DNA from: Leptospira paudalimensis
GTDB lineage: Bacteria; Spirochaetota; Leptospiria; Leptospirales; Leptospiraceae
NCBI RefSeq assembly: GCF_026151345.1
Contig: NZ_JAMQPR010000002.1
Location: 186,001-250,000 of the forward strand
Direction of reading: 5' to 3'
Length of the DNA: 64,000 bases
The notes under the pieces are model-generated. The model made no database searches. It was not told the origin of the DNA and saw only the letters and a program-made list of their open reading frames with translations. Both the position numbers and the translations under genes were made by a program. Positions 42,303-51,889 of this stretch are shown one piece after another. Within the stretch, counting starts at the first letter, position 1, and each line of letters starts with the position of its first letter.

Positions 42303-44303
42303 ATGTTGGATCCAAATCTCCCAGAATTAAAAGTCATGGACTACACGGCCTGCCTCCAAAAGGTGCAGGCTATGGATTCTCGTGGAGATTTTTCTTACAA
42401 GGGGATCTATAAAGTTCTACTTGTTATCTTTGAATGGACAGATAAATTTTTACAAAACAAAGTTTTGCCGAATGTCGAACAGATTGAACGGGATAGTTCC
42501 ATTGACAGAGATCGCACAGAAAATTATGTAATTGATCTCAGTTATAAACAAAACCCTGCAATCATCAAAAAATTAAATGTATTAGAATTTCATCCCAATG
42601 AACCAGGGGATCCAGAAAATCCTAAAACCTACATCAAACACAATACAGTTTTTGCAAGACCGACAACTTCTGATGGCGGAACGGCTTTCCGATACGCACT
42701 TGGTTTAAACGAACTTTCAACTTCTGCGATCAAGGGATGGTTCAATGAGAAACGAAAGTATGTTGGTAAAGAAAAAATGCGGAAAGTCATCAAAGCAGCT
42801 GTTGATGCCAATCGCCTTTTTGATACTTATGCTTCTACAGAATTAGGAAATTTGTTCCAATGCCCGTATGACAAAACAAAGGTACAAAAGGATGCAACGA
42901 TTGTCATCCACCTCAAACCAATTCTCAAACAATTGGTAGATGATAAAATTTTATTTTTCTTTCGAAACGACTCTGCTTCGAGGCCTGCTAACAAAAGTGT
43001 ATTTTTATACAATCGACCTTCCGAAATTTCGGATCGCTATGATGCCTATGTGGATTATGCAAAAAATACCATTTATCCTGCGTTAAAAAATTTGGGTGTG
43101 ATGGGTGAGATCACTGAAGATTCTTGGAATTCACCTAAAAACATATTAACCGAAATCAAAGGATATATGAATGAATCTTATGGTGACCAAAAAACTCTGA
43201 TGGAAGAGTGTTTGGTGTTAAATGAAATCATAGAAAAAGATCGAGAAAAAGAAGAAAAACAAAAACGAAAACAACAAATTGAAGATCTAATGGCATTTCT
43301 TGCTGAAGCAGGTAGGATAGTTGAGGTAAACTTACTACGTGTGAGCGGGGAACCACTTACTGATGAGTTTCGTTCCATGTTATTATCACAGCCAGAAGTG
43401 TTATATACTGAATATGCAGACAAACGAGTGTTCAATGAATTTATTTTACATAAATCTTGTATCCCTCAGGCGATTGAATCAGCAAAGCGAACCTTCCAAA
43501 TCAAACATTCTGATTTAGAAATCCGTGTACTGAATCAAATGAACGTGACACTTCATTTGAATGATGAAAGTCCAAAAAGACTTTTAGAAGAAATTGAAGC
43601 TCAAAGTTTGTTTCAATTTTTGCCATTTTTTACAAGGTTATGGAGGATGATTATGGGTAATATGACTGTCCATAAATTCGAAATTCCTCCCATCAAAGCA
43701 AGACTCCAACAACAACTCACAAAAGATTTGGCGAGCCAAAAAGTTAAAAAGATATCACAAGAAAAAGAAAAACTTGTCAAAACTAGGTTGAAAGAAAGAG
43801 AAGAAGCAGAAAAAGACGCAGAACGAAAATCGAAACAAAGTCATTCACAAACCAATTCTTCTAACAATTCACAAGACGATGATGAAGATATAGAACCAGT
43901 AAAACAAGGTAGCCCTGAAGAAGAAAAAAAATGGAAAGAATCCATTGAATCCATTGTTCGTATCTTGGATGAAGCGTGGGAGTTCGGTGTGTATCCTGAT
44001 CGTGAGTATGTTTTATCCAAACTCAATGGAAAGTTTACTGAAGAAAATTTGATCTTTTTCTTAAAAAAATTTGGCGGAAAAGAAATCTATAGTTTTCCAA
44101 TCCGTAACCAAAGAGAAAAGTTTCCTTGGCCCATTTTGATTTCAACTGGGTATTTGAAACGACATGGCAAAAAACTATTTGATAAAGTTTCTGCTGAAAG
44201 TGAACGCCAAAGAAATGATAAGTTCCCAAACCAAGAAAAATTCGACCTTGCGGAATCGCAGTTAGATTTTTTAAACCGAATTTTACCCAAACTAAAACCA
44301 TAA
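42303..44303 (+). CDS. Large hypothetical protein with coiled-coil acidic linker
   Basis: 666 residues with no signal peptide. A charged N-terminal domain ([20 protein letters not shown]) and a second conserved-looking region ([20 protein letters not shown]) are followed by a long Lys/Glu coiled coil near residue 310 ([20 protein letters not shown]) and another near 480-510. An Asn/Asp/Ser-rich spacer ([14 protein letters not shown]) leads to a C-terminal domain ([20 protein letters not shown]). It resembles no family I know; probably a large cytoplasmic spirochaete-specific protein. It lies between asd and pyk with gaps of 15 and four bases, so expression is likely linked to both. Confidence 0.75.
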   Translation: MLDPNLPELKVMDYTACLQKVQAMDSRGDFSYKGIYKVLLVIFEWTDKFLQNKVLPNVEQIERDSSIDRDRTENYVIDLSYKQNPAIIKKLNVLEFHPNEPGDPENPKTYIKHNTVFARPTTSDGGTAFRYALGLNELSTSAIKGWFNEKRKYVGKEKMRKVIKAAVDANRLFDTYASTELGNLFQCPYDKTKVQKDATIVIHLKPILKQLVDDKILFFFRNDSASRPANKSVFLYNRPSEISDRYDAYVDYAKNTIYPALKNLGVMGEITEDSWNSPKNILTEIKGYMNESYGDQKTLMEECLVLNEIIEKDREKEEKQKRKQQIEDLMAFLAEAGRIVEVNLLRVSGEPLTDEFRSMLLSQPEVLYTEYADKRVFNEFILHKSCIPQAIESAKRTFQIKHSDLEIRVLNQMNVTLHLNDESPKRLLEEIEAQSLFQFLPFFTRLWRMIMGNMTVHKFEIPPIKARLQQQLTKDLASQKVKKISQEKEKLVKTRLKEREEAEKDAERKSKQSHSQTNSSNNSQDDDEDIEPVKQGSPEEEKKWKESIESIVRILDEAWEFGVYPDREYVLSKLNGKFTEENLIFFLKKFGGKEIYSFPIRNQREKFPWPILISTGYLKRHGKKLFDKVSAESERQRNDKFPNQEKFDLAESQLDFLNRILPKLKP

Positions 44304-44307
44304 GATT

Positions 44308-45741
44308 ATGCCAGCAATTGAACAACTAAGAGCAAGAAAAACAAAGATCGTATGCACTATCGGGCCTGCGACAGCATCCAAAGAAATGATCCGAAGTTTA
44401 GCTTTGGCAGGGATGAATATCGCAAGGATCAACATGAGTCATGGTGACCATGAATTTCACCGTAAGATCATTCGAATCATAAAATCTTTAAACAAGGATG
44501 AATTACACAAACATCCAATTTCGATTCTACTGGATACACAAGGGCCAGAAATTCGAACTGGGGATGTACAAAATGACTTACACCTAAAGGTAGGAGAAAC
44601 GTTTACATTTCATATCATACCTGGTATGGAAGCGGAAGCGCAGAGTGTTTTTGTAAACTACCGTGATATCGTAAAAGATTTAAAAGTAGGTGATAAGGTC
44701 ACAGTTGATAACGGTTTGATTAACCTCGCTGTCCAAGAAATCAGAGAAAATGAACTAATTTGTACTGTGTTAGACGGCGGAAAACTAGGTTCCAGAAAAC
44801 ATATCAATTTACCTGGAATTCGAGTAAACATTCCTTCGATCACACCGAAGGACCAAAAGGATATTCTGTTTGGTTTAGAAGAGGATATTGATTTTGTGGC
44901 CCTTTCGTTTGTGCGATCAAAAGAAGATGTCTTGCAACTAAGAGAGATCATCGATGAAAAAAAACACCATGCACAAATCATAGCCAAAATTGAAGACCAA
45001 GAAGGTCTCAAAAACTTAGATGAGATCATCAAAACCTCTGATGGAATCATGGTAGCTCGTGGAGATTTGGGTGTTGAAATTGAAATTGAAGAACTCCCAA
45101 TCGTACAACGACGGATTGTCAAACGATGCCAAGAAGAAGGGAAACGAGTGATCGTTGCCACTCACTTACTTGAATCAATGATCCACAATCCTTCTCCTAC
45201 TAGAGCGGAAGTCACTGACGTTGCGAATGCAGTTTACGAGGAAGCTGATGCCATTATGCTTTCCGGGGAAACGGCAATGGGAAAATACCCGGTTCGTTGT
45301 GTTGAAATGTTGGATAAAATTGCACGTCGAATGGAAATGTCGATTAACTTAGGTCTTGCTGCACAAAGAAAACCTAAAGACCAAAAGGAAGAAATGGCAA
45401 GATCGGCCGCTAATTTAGCAGATTCGATGCAAGCTCATGCAATCATTGCCATCACTAGACGTGGAATCACTGCAAATAATTTGGCATCCTTTCACCCAAG
45501 GTATCCGATTGTTCACGCATTTACTAATATGACATCTGTTAGGCGAAAACTTTGGTTGACGCGCGGAGTTATTCCTTACCGAGTTGATTTTTCTTCTGAT
45601 CCAGAAAAAACGATTAATTTAGCCATTCAAACTTTAGTGAATAATGGTTATTTGCAAACAGGAGAAAAGGTAGTGATTTTATCCGACATCATTGCCGGAG
45701 ACGATCGAGTCGAAACGATTCAAGTCCGCGAAGTAAAGTAA
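44308..45741 (+). CDS. pyk: Pyruvate kinase
   Basis: 477 residues, the normal length. [43 protein letters not shown], the catalytic IAKIEDQEG and [16 protein letters not shown] are all present. The C-terminal domain ([20 protein letters not shown]) is intact. It converts phosphoenolpyruvate and ADP to pyruvate and ATP in the cytoplasm. It starts four bases after the large unknown gene, and the Omp85-like gene starts four bases after it. Confidence 0.97.
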   Translation: MPAIEQLRARKTKIVCTIGPATASKEMIRSLALAGMNIARINMSHGDHEFHRKIIRIIKSLNKDELHKHPISILLDTQGPEIRTGDVQNDLHLKVGETFTFHIIPGMEAEAQSVFVNYRDIVKDLKVGDKVTVDNGLINLAVQEIRENELICTVLDGGKLGSRKHINLPGIRVNIPSITPKDQKDILFGLEEDIDFVALSFVRSKEDVLQLREIIDEKKHHAQIIAKIEDQEGLKNLDEIIKTSDGIMVARGDLGVEIEIEELPIVQRRIVKRCQEEGKRVIVATHLLESMIHNPSPTRAEVTDVANAVYEEADAIMLSGETAMGKYPVRCVEMLDKIARRMEMSINLGLAAQRKPKDQKEEMARSAANLADSMQAHAIIAITRRGITANNLASFHPRYPIVHAFTNMTSVRRKLWLTRGVIPYRVDFSSDPEKTINLAIQTLVNNGYLQTGEKVVILSDIIAGDDRVETIQVREVK

Positions 45742-45745
45742 GTTC

Positions 45746-47167
45746 ATGTCATTTTGGAATTCGATGATGGGGTTGGTATGTTTATCAACGTTTATCGCGA
45801 TTTCAGTTTATGCAGAAGAAAGAAACTCTGATGTTCCCGAATGGTTAGGTGAGTTCAAAAAATTAGATGAAAAGGAACTTGCCAATAAAAAGGAAGGCTG
45901 GTATGCAACTGGTTTACCTCTTTTTGGGAATGATGCAGTAAATGGCTCCGGGCTTGGTCTTTTAGCCAATGTATTTTATAATGGCACAAAAAAAGATTCC
46001 TCCTTTAAATATACACCATACGAACATATGTTCAACGTCGGTGTATATCGTACCAATCGTGGTACTGAAAATAATTATCTTGCTTGGGATGCTCCTTATT
46101 TTTTAGATACAGCCTACCGATTACGATCCTACGTGGGTCACGATGCAAGTTATTATAACCAATATTTTGGTGTTGGGACTGAGAGTTTACAACCATTGTA
46201 TTTCAGAGATCGAAATGCAGATGGGAGTAGAATCGTTCGAAACGCAACCTATTCAGATTTTGAGAATGCCAATTCGTATGCAAAGAACAGAGGCCCGGGG
46301 CGTGAATTAACTTCAACTCAACATTATCATGACTACCAATTTGAAACAACTTATGGTCAATTCAATGCTGATAAAACAATTTTCCAAGTTTTTAGAGTTT
46401 GGGGTGGAGTAGAGTTTTCGAAGAATATTGTTAGGCGGTATGACGGAAATTCGGTTGATGCTAAGGAACCACTAACCGGAGTTACAGTGCCGGCAATTGA
46501 AGATTCTTCAAAATTAACAGAAGATTCAAACGCTGGGAAAATCATAGGTGTACATGGTGGAAATTTAAACTACGTGAGGGGCGGAATTGCTTTTGATACA
46601 AGAGATTACGAACCTGATCCAGATAGAGGTTGGCTCATTGAATACAATGTCAATAAAGCTGAAAGATCGATAGGCTCGGATTTTAATTACTTAAGGCATT
46701 TTGGACAAATTAAAAATTTTTACCAACCATTCCCTAAATTATTTGAAGAGTTTGTTATCGCACAACGTGCAGCATTAACTAAGATAGAAGGTGAAGTTCC
46801 TTTTTTTGAATATCGATATTTATTTTCCATCGATGGTCCTATGGGAGCATTGGGTGGACAGAATACATTACGTGGTTATAGGCAGGAACGTTTTGTAGGA
46901 CCTGTGATTGGTTTTTACAATATAGAACTAAGGTATCGGGTTGGAAGTTTTTCATTGTGGGATCAGTTTTTCCAATTGAGTATTGTCCCATTTTACGATG
47001 TAGGTCGAGTTTGGGATAAAATCAAACAGGTAAGCACAATGGATTATAAACATTCACGTGGATTAGGATTACGGTTGGTTTGGGACCAAGCTACCGTAAT
47101 CCTAATGGACTATGCCTTTTCACGTGAAGACCAATTATTTTATTTAGACATTGGTCATACTTTTTAA
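45746..47167 (+). CDS. Omp85/BamA-family-like outer-membrane barrel
   Basis: 473 residues with an N-terminal signal (MSFWNSMMGLVCLSTFIAIS, cleavage near VYAEE). It lacks obvious POTRA repeats. The barrel shows alternating aromatic strands, the Omp85-like motif GGQNTLRGYRQERFVG and a final Phe in YLDIGHTF, the beta-signal for Bam-dependent insertion. It is probably a surface protein or transport pore related to the surface-antigen (bacterial_surface_Ag) fold. It starts four bases after pyk and is the last gene of the asd-pyk run. Convergent with sbtB-like. Confidence 0.75.
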   Translation: MSFWNSMMGLVCLSTFIAISVYAEERNSDVPEWLGEFKKLDEKELANKKEGWYATGLPLFGNDAVNGSGLGLLANVFYNGTKKDSSFKYTPYEHMFNVGVYRTNRGTENNYLAWDAPYFLDTAYRLRSYVGHDASYYNQYFGVGTESLQPLYFRDRNADGSRIVRNATYSDFENANSYAKNRGPGRELTSTQHYHDYQFETTYGQFNADKTIFQVFRVWGGVEFSKNIVRRYDGNSVDAKEPLTGVTVPAIEDSSKLTEDSNAGKIIGVHGGNLNYVRGGIAFDTRDYEPDPDRGWLIEYNVNKAERSIGSDFNYLRHFGQIKNFYQPFPKLFEEFVIAQRAALTKIEGEVPFFEYRYLFSIDGPMGALGGQNTLRGYRQERFVGPVIGFYNIELRYRVGSFSLWDQFFQLSIVPFYDVGRVWDKIKQVSTMDYKHSRGLGLRLVWDQATVILMDYAFSREDQLFYLDIGHTF

Positions 47168-47171
47168 ATTT

Positions 47172-47474
47172 TTAGTTAAATCTTTCTTTTCGAATTACTT
47201 CTACATCATTCATAAAGATCACCATAGGATATTTTTCTAAATATTTATCCGATATAATTTGAAATATCTTTAGGGCTTTACCTTCCGAGACTAAGGATTC
47301 TAATCTTATGTTTTTTCCTTCCCAAGAAGTTAGATGCTCATGATTAATTCCCTCTCCTTTGGCTTCACTGATCGTATATCCTTTGACGTTCAGAGATTTA
47401 AGTTCAGACACTAATCGATCTTGGAGAGCTTCATCAGCAATGATGGTGATGAGTTTTGCTTTTTCTAATTTCAT
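47172..47474 (-). CDS. PII-like protein, SbtB-type
   Basis: 100 residues from ATG at 47474, which has GGAG seven bases upstream. A PII-type ferredoxin fold is suggested: KLITIIADEALQDRLVSELK, then LNVKGYTISEAKGEG and MVIFMNDVEVIRKERF. The T-loop is short, and the C-terminal Cys-containing extension of cyanobacterial SbtB is absent. It starts one base after the SbtA-like gene stop, the same order as sbtA-sbtB in cyanobacteria. It probably modulates the transporter in response to a nucleotide. Confidence 0.75.
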   Translation of the reverse strand: MKLEKAKLITIIADEALQDRLVSELKSLNVKGYTISEAKGEGINHEHLTSWEGKNIRLESLVSEGKALKIFQIISDKYLEKYPMVIFMNDVEVIRKERFN

Positions 47475-47475
47475 T

Positions 47476-48453
47476 TTAAACTCCATAAAGGTATTTCGAA
47501 ACAGTTAAATAGAATGGTAATCCAACTGATAGGTTAAAAGGGAAGGTGATGGCAAGAGATGCAGTGAGGTAAATGGCAGGACTCGCTTCCGGTATTGCTA
47601 TTCTAACTGCTGCAGGTGCAGCAATATAGGATGCACTTGCACTGAGTGTCCCAAGAACCATCGCTCCACCCATGGATAATCCAATGAATTTACCTAAATA
47701 CAACCCAAACATCGCTGTAACGATTGGAAAAAGAATTCCAAATCCAATTAAGAAAACACCAGCTTTCTTAAGATCTGTAAGTCTCCTTCCTGTTACAATT
47801 CCAACTTCCAATAAGAATAAAATTAACATTCCTCGGAATGGTGCTTCAAATAGGGGAGCAAATTGTTCATGACCTTTTTTTCCTGAGATCATTCCAATGA
47901 TAAGGCCACCTAATAGTAACAAGGTTCCTTTTCCAGTTAGAAGTTCGTGTAAAATTTTTCCCCAAGAAGATTCATCAGACTTATCAGTTGGATTCATTTT
48001 TACAAGTAATAAAGCTACAAGGATTGCTGGGATTTCCATAATAGCAAGCATACTTGGCATAAAACCTTCATAGGTAATCTGCAATGAATCCAAAAATGCG
48101 AGTGCTTCACTGAAAGTTACAGCAGAAACAGATCCGTAGTGCGCGGCTAGAGCAGCAGCATTTGCTTTATCGTATTTCCCGAATTTGGTAAGTATTCCAT
48201 AGGCTATGAGCGGGATTGATATACACAATATCAATGCTGCCATAGCTGGTTTATAAAATTCTACCAAGGTTGTGTTACTTAATTTAACTCCTCCTTTAAG
48301 CCCGATAGCGAATAAAAGATAGATAGTTAAACCTGAATACATACCATCTGGAAATTTTAAATCACTTTTGATGATGGTTGCAATGATTCCTAGCAAAAAT
48401 GCTAGGAACATTGGTGTTTGTAAATTTGCAACTAATGCATGTAATATGTCCAT
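47476..48453 (-). CDS. sbtA: SbtA-like sodium-dependent bicarbonate transporter
   Basis: 325 residues with about ten membrane helices and the SbtA (DUF897) pattern: GMYSGLTIYLLFAIGLKGGV, ALAAHYGSVSAVTFSEALAF and ASYIAAPAAVRIAIPEASPA. It lacks the cyanobacterial central cytoplasmic loop expansion. SbtA takes up bicarbonate with sodium across the inner membrane. It is followed by the PII-like gene and preceded nine bases away by carbonic anhydrase, giving a bicarbonate-handling operon. Confidence 0.85.
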   Translation of the reverse strand: MDILHALVANLQTPMFLAFLLGIIATIIKSDLKFPDGMYSGLTIYLLFAIGLKGGVKLSNTTLVEFYKPAMAALILCISIPLIAYGILTKFGKYDKANAAALAAHYGSVSAVTFSEALAFLDSLQITYEGFMPSMLAIMEIPAILVALLLVKMNPTDKSDESSWGKILHELLTGKGTLLLLGGLIIGMISGKKGHEQFAPLFEAPFRGMLILFLLEVGIVTGRRLTDLKKAGVFLIGFGILFPIVTAMFGLYLGKFIGLSMGGAMVLGTLSASASYIAAPAAVRIAIPEASPAIYLTASLAITFPFNLSVGLPFYLTVSKYLYGV

Positions 48454-48462
48454 CTTGGTTAC

Positions 48463-49146
48463 CTATTTTGTAATAGTAGAGATGTATTCTTCAGAAAGAT
48501 AATTTACTTTCCCAGTTTCTAAATCGTAAACTGCACCTACGATTTGTAATTGGCCTTTGTTATAATATTTAGAAAGGATGGGGTCTAGTTTACGTAAGGA
48601 AACAACTTGGTATGCAACATTGGCTTTAACTGCATTGTCCAAATAATCACCTTCCATATTTTTTACTTTTTCTGCAGCGGGTTTAATCGAATTAGTTAGT
48701 GCAATGATATGACCTGGAACATCTTCGGCTTTGCAGGCGGCACCAACAGCACCACAACTCGTATGTCCGAGAACAACAATCAAATTGACTCCCAACACTA
48801 CCACAGAGAATTCAATCGAACCCCAAGATGCGTAAGTTGAAACTTGGCCTGCTGTTCTTAAGATGAATAAATCACCAAGTCCTTGGTCGAAAATGATTTC
48901 ATTGGGAACTCTTGAATCAGAACATCCAACGATGGTCGCAAATGGATGTTGTTTTTTTGACACTTCCTTGATTCGATCTACAGATTGGTTGGGACGAATT
49001 GATTTCCCTTGCACAAATCGTAAATTTCCTTCTACCAATTTTTGTAATGCGTCTTTTGCTGAAATACCGGCACTGTTTGTTTGCGCCACTACCTGAGTCG
49101 AAATCGATAAAATCAGAAAACTGATGAGGAACTTGCTACCTTTCAT
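48463..49146 (-). CDS. Periplasmic beta-carbonic anhydrase
   Basis: 227 residues from ATG at 49146, which has AAGGAGAATTTC before it. The signal peptide is KFLISFLILSISTQVVA. Zinc ligands Cys75, His128 and Cys131 lie in VGCSDSRVPNE and LGHTSCGAVGAA, and Asp77/Arg79 form the family dyad. The enzyme interconverts CO2 and bicarbonate, here in the periplasm, feeding the SbtA-like transporter. The gene starts near a hairpin (CTTCCAA/TTGGAAG, 49164-49183) in its leader, which may affect expression. Confidence 0.92.
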   Translation of the reverse strand: MKGSKFLISFLILSISTQVVAQTNSAGISAKDALQKLVEGNLRFVQGKSIRPNQSVDRIKEVSKKQHPFATIVGCSDSRVPNEIIFDQGLGDLFILRTAGQVSTYASWGSIEFSVVVLGVNLIVVLGHTSCGAVGAACKAEDVPGHIIALTNSIKPAAEKVKNMEGDYLDNAVKANVAYQVVSLRKLDPILSKYYNKGQLQIVGAVYDLETGKVNYLSEEYISTITK

Positions 49147-49163
49147 TGAAATTCTCCTTAGTG

Positions 49164-49183
49164 CTTCCAATCCAACTTGGAAG
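49164..49183 (-). promoter_or_regulatory. Hairpin in the carbonic anhydrase leader
   Basis: CTTCCAA at 49164-49170 and TTGGAAG at 49177-49183 form a seven-pair stem with a six-base loop, 18 bases upstream of the ATG at 49146. No binding protein is known; stability or translation control are both possible. Confidence 0.4.
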
Positions 49184-49456
49184 TTCTAAATATACATAAA
49201 AATAATTCGCGAATAAAAATACACGAAAAAAAATGCGTATGATTGAAAAAATGTACCCTGTTTTGGGTTCAAAAGTTTGCAATTTAGGGATTCGATAAGG
49301 AGAGAAGAAGGGCCAAATGGTCCAATCTTTGATTCAAATTACATTCAATGTAAAAAACACAGAATAGGTGTAGGGGATCTCGGGATTGGACAGGAAAACT
49401 GACTGATTTGGATAGCCAGAGTTCCTTTCCGAATTCGTTTCCAAGGATACCTTTTT
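49184..49456. other. Gap between carbonic anhydrase and pirin genes
   Basis: About 270 bases of AT-rich sequence. I see no convincing gene, terminator with T run or riboswitch in it. It must hold the promoter of the leftward carbonic anhydrase operon and the end of the leftward pirin transcript. Confidence 0.5.
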
Positions 49457-50194
49457 CTATTTCATTGGAATTTCTATGACGAGTAATTCTGATTTAACAT
49501 CTGCTTGGATCTGGTATTCACCCGCTCCCCAAAGTCCCACTGCATCTCTACGTTCTAAGGTTGTGCTTTCCGTGGAAATTTTCCCTTGGATGAGGAATAC
49601 ATAAATCCCTTGGTTAGGAGCATGTACCTTGTAAGAAAGGGTTTTGCCAGGTTCCAAAGTTGCGAGAGAAAAGTATGCGTCTTGGTTGATCCATACAGCT
49701 TCTTCATCAATTGGGGAAACGACAGTTTGGAACCGGTTCAAACGACCAGCTTCTGGAAATGTTTTTTGGTCATACCTAGGTTGGATATTAGTAACCTTCG
49801 GTAAGATCCAGATTTGCAAAAAATTGACCTTTTTGTCTGAGCTATGATTGAATTCGGAATGTTGGATCCCAGAGCCCGCAGACATGATTTGTACATCTCC
49901 GGTTTTGATGACACCATTCGTACCTGTACTATCTTTATGAGCTAGTTCTCCAAAGAGGGGGATGGAAATAATCTCCATATTTTGGTGGGGGTGAGTTCCA
50001 AATCCCATACTAGGTTCTACGATATCATCATTTAGTACACGAAGTGCACCAAAATTGGTTTTGTCTGGGTGGTACCAATGGCCAAAGCTGAAGGAATGGT
50101 GGCTGTCCAACCAACCAAAATTGACATGCCCTCGTTCAGAGGCAGGGTAGAATTTTTTTTGAATGTTGGTTTTGATCGGGTTCGTTGTTTCCAT
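49457..50194 (-). CDS. Pirin-family protein (bicupin, quercetinase-like)
   Basis: 245 residues. The pirin signature is clear: GHVNFGWLDSHHSFSFGHWY, then MGFGTHPHQNMEIISIPLFG, with the three His and Glu that bind metal, and IMSAGSGIQHSEFNHS. The C-terminal cupin (YFSLATLEPGKTLSYKVH) is present. It may be a redox-responsive metal protein or quercetinase in the cytoplasm. A perfect 18-bp palindrome sits at its promoter. Confidence 0.93.
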   Translation of the reverse strand: METTNPIKTNIQKKFYPASERGHVNFGWLDSHHSFSFGHWYHPDKTNFGALRVLNDDIVEPSMGFGTHPHQNMEIISIPLFGELAHKDSTGTNGVIKTGDVQIMSAGSGIQHSEFNHSSDKKVNFLQIWILPKVTNIQPRYDQKTFPEAGRLNRFQTVVSPIDEEAVWINQDAYFSLATLEPGKTLSYKVHAPNQGIYVFLIQGKISTESTTLERRDAVGLWGAGEYQIQADVKSELLVIEIPMK

Positions 50195-50200
50195 ATTAAA

Positions 50201-50218
50201 TAGTTTAATATTAAACTA
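50201..50218. promoter_or_regulatory. 18-bp operator palindrome at the pirin promoter
   Basis: TAGTTTAAT immediately followed by its reverse complement ATTAAACTA, seven bases upstream of the pirin ATG. A TTGACA on the minus strand (50224-50229) overlaps the far side. The shape suits a MarR/HxlR-type repressor; no regulator gene is adjacent. Confidence 0.6.
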
Positions 50219-50302
50219 AAATTTGTCAACTGAGTTTCTATTTCCATTCACTAAAAAAAGAAAATCACTTTCCAATCACTTTGAATCTTAAAGGATCATC
50301 CT

Positions 50303-51880
50303 ATGTCGAAAAGATCCTTAGAATCGATTCAAATGAAAAAAAATTGGTTAGAGTTAGGTCCAGTTTATGTTAATCGAGTGAGGTTTTTACTCGCTGGATT
50401 CTATATTATCGCGACTTTAGGATCGTTCAAAACGTCTACAACCCTTCAAACAACAAGTTATTTGGTAGGAATCACATGTATGTTTCTCTACGGAGGATTG
50501 CAGGCATATTTATTTAAAATTGGCAAACTCAATGCATTTTTCCCGAAATTATTCATTGTTTTGGATATCACCGTATTATTTGCAGTGACTGCATCTGGAC
50601 TGATGGGTGGGAGTACAGTTGCTGCCGATTTAATTAAATCACCGACCTTATACGTATTGTATTATTTTTATGTTGTATACTCTGCATTTCTCTTTTCGAA
50701 ACAGACGTTACTCACGAGTACTTATTACTCAGCTTTTTGTTTGGTCTTAATTTTAATCATTGGTTATGGACAAGGTGTTTCATTTAAAGAGGCAGAAGGA
50801 TTACAAAGTGAAAAAGGAACAGTTGCCATTTCAAATGAAGTATTTAAAATTCTATTTTTAATTTGTTTTGGTTACCTCACTTCAACTGTTTTAAATTTAT
50901 TAAATGAAATCAAAAACGAATCAGAAGAAAAACATAAACTTGCTGAACTGGAAAGAGAAAATGCAAACACTCTAAACCAAGATTTAAAAAGAATTGGATC
51001 GGAATTATTTAATACACTTAAAAGTATTCGTGAACTTAATAACGATTTTAATTTTCAAATAGAATCTCAAGATGTTTCAATTCGAGATCTTACAGAATTT
51101 GTTTCTTCATTTTCAGAGAGCATACAAACATCTGTAGAGAATATTAGCAAACAACATACTCAAATAACATTACTCAATCACAAATCGGATACTTTAAAGT
51201 TGAGTATCTCTGAAATTGGGAAAGTGGTGGAAGATCTCAATTCGAACATGAGTGATTTCCAAGATAGAAGTAATGTACTTTCGGATACTGTAAAAAATTT
51301 AGAAGAAAGATTGCGTTCTGTCAATATATCCCAAAAGGAAGTTAGTGAAGTAAATGATATCATGGCAGAAATTGCAGATCGCACCAATTTATTGGCATTA
51401 AATGCATCGATCGAAGCTGCAAGGGCTGGGGAACATGGTCGAGGATTTGCTGTTGTTGCTCAAGAAGTAGCGAAACTAGCAGAAAATTCGAATGAAAATG
51501 CAACGAAGATTAAAAAAATCATCACTACATCGAACCGTTATATTCAGGAGGGGACAGAACTCGCTTCCACAGCCTTAAATCAAACAGAAACCCTTCAATC
51601 AAAATACGATCTACTAAGTGGTGTGATGAAAACAGCGACATCCAAAATTAATTCACAAAAAGATATAAATAATGAAGTGCTGGAAGCTCTTGATTTAATT
51701 GAATCGATTTCCAAAGTTTTGGACCAGGAATCGAAAGTATTAGATAAAGATAAAGAACAAATGGTTGCTGTTGTTCACCAAATGGAAGAAATTAATCGAA
51801 AAGTTGTGATAAATGCTAGAAAAATGGGTGATAATACATCAAGTTTGGAAAACCAAGCAAAAGAACTGGCATCTGAATAA
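50303..51880 (+). CDS. Methyl-accepting chemotaxis protein with six-helix membrane sensor
   Basis: 525 residues. Residues about 20-205 contain six hydrophobic helices ([51 protein letters not shown]; and three more), so the sensor is inside the membrane with no periplasmic ligand domain and no HAMP. The cytoplasmic signalling hairpin has the MCP tip [20 protein letters not shown] and [20 protein letters not shown]. It should control CheA/CheW and motility. The caspase-like gene starts nine bases after its stop and the two are likely co-transcribed. Confidence 0.9.
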   Translation: MSKRSLESIQMKKNWLELGPVYVNRVRFLLAGFYIIATLGSFKTSTTLQTTSYLVGITCMFLYGGLQAYLFKIGKLNAFFPKLFIVLDITVLFAVTASGLMGGSTVAADLIKSPTLYVLYYFYVVYSAFLFSKQTLLTSTYYSAFCLVLILIIGYGQGVSFKEAEGLQSEKGTVAISNEVFKILFLICFGYLTSTVLNLLNEIKNESEEKHKLAELERENANTLNQDLKRIGSELFNTLKSIRELNNDFNFQIESQDVSIRDLTEFVSSFSESIQTSVENISKQHTQITLLNHKSDTLKLSISEIGKVVEDLNSNMSDFQDRSNVLSDTVKNLEERLRSVNISQKEVSEVNDIMAEIADRTNLLALNASIEAARAGEHGRGFAVVAQEVAKLAENSNENATKIKKIITTSNRYIQEGTELASTALNQTETLQSKYDLLSGVMKTATSKINSQKDINNEVLEALDLIESISKVLDQESKVLDKDKEQMVAVVHQMEEINRKVVINARKMGDNTSSLENQAKELASE

Positions 51881-51889
51881 ACAATTTTA

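Noticed and set aside
44658..45161. 167-residue minus-strand frame inside pyk
   Set aside because: Antisense to conserved pyruvate kinase core; no independent evidence.
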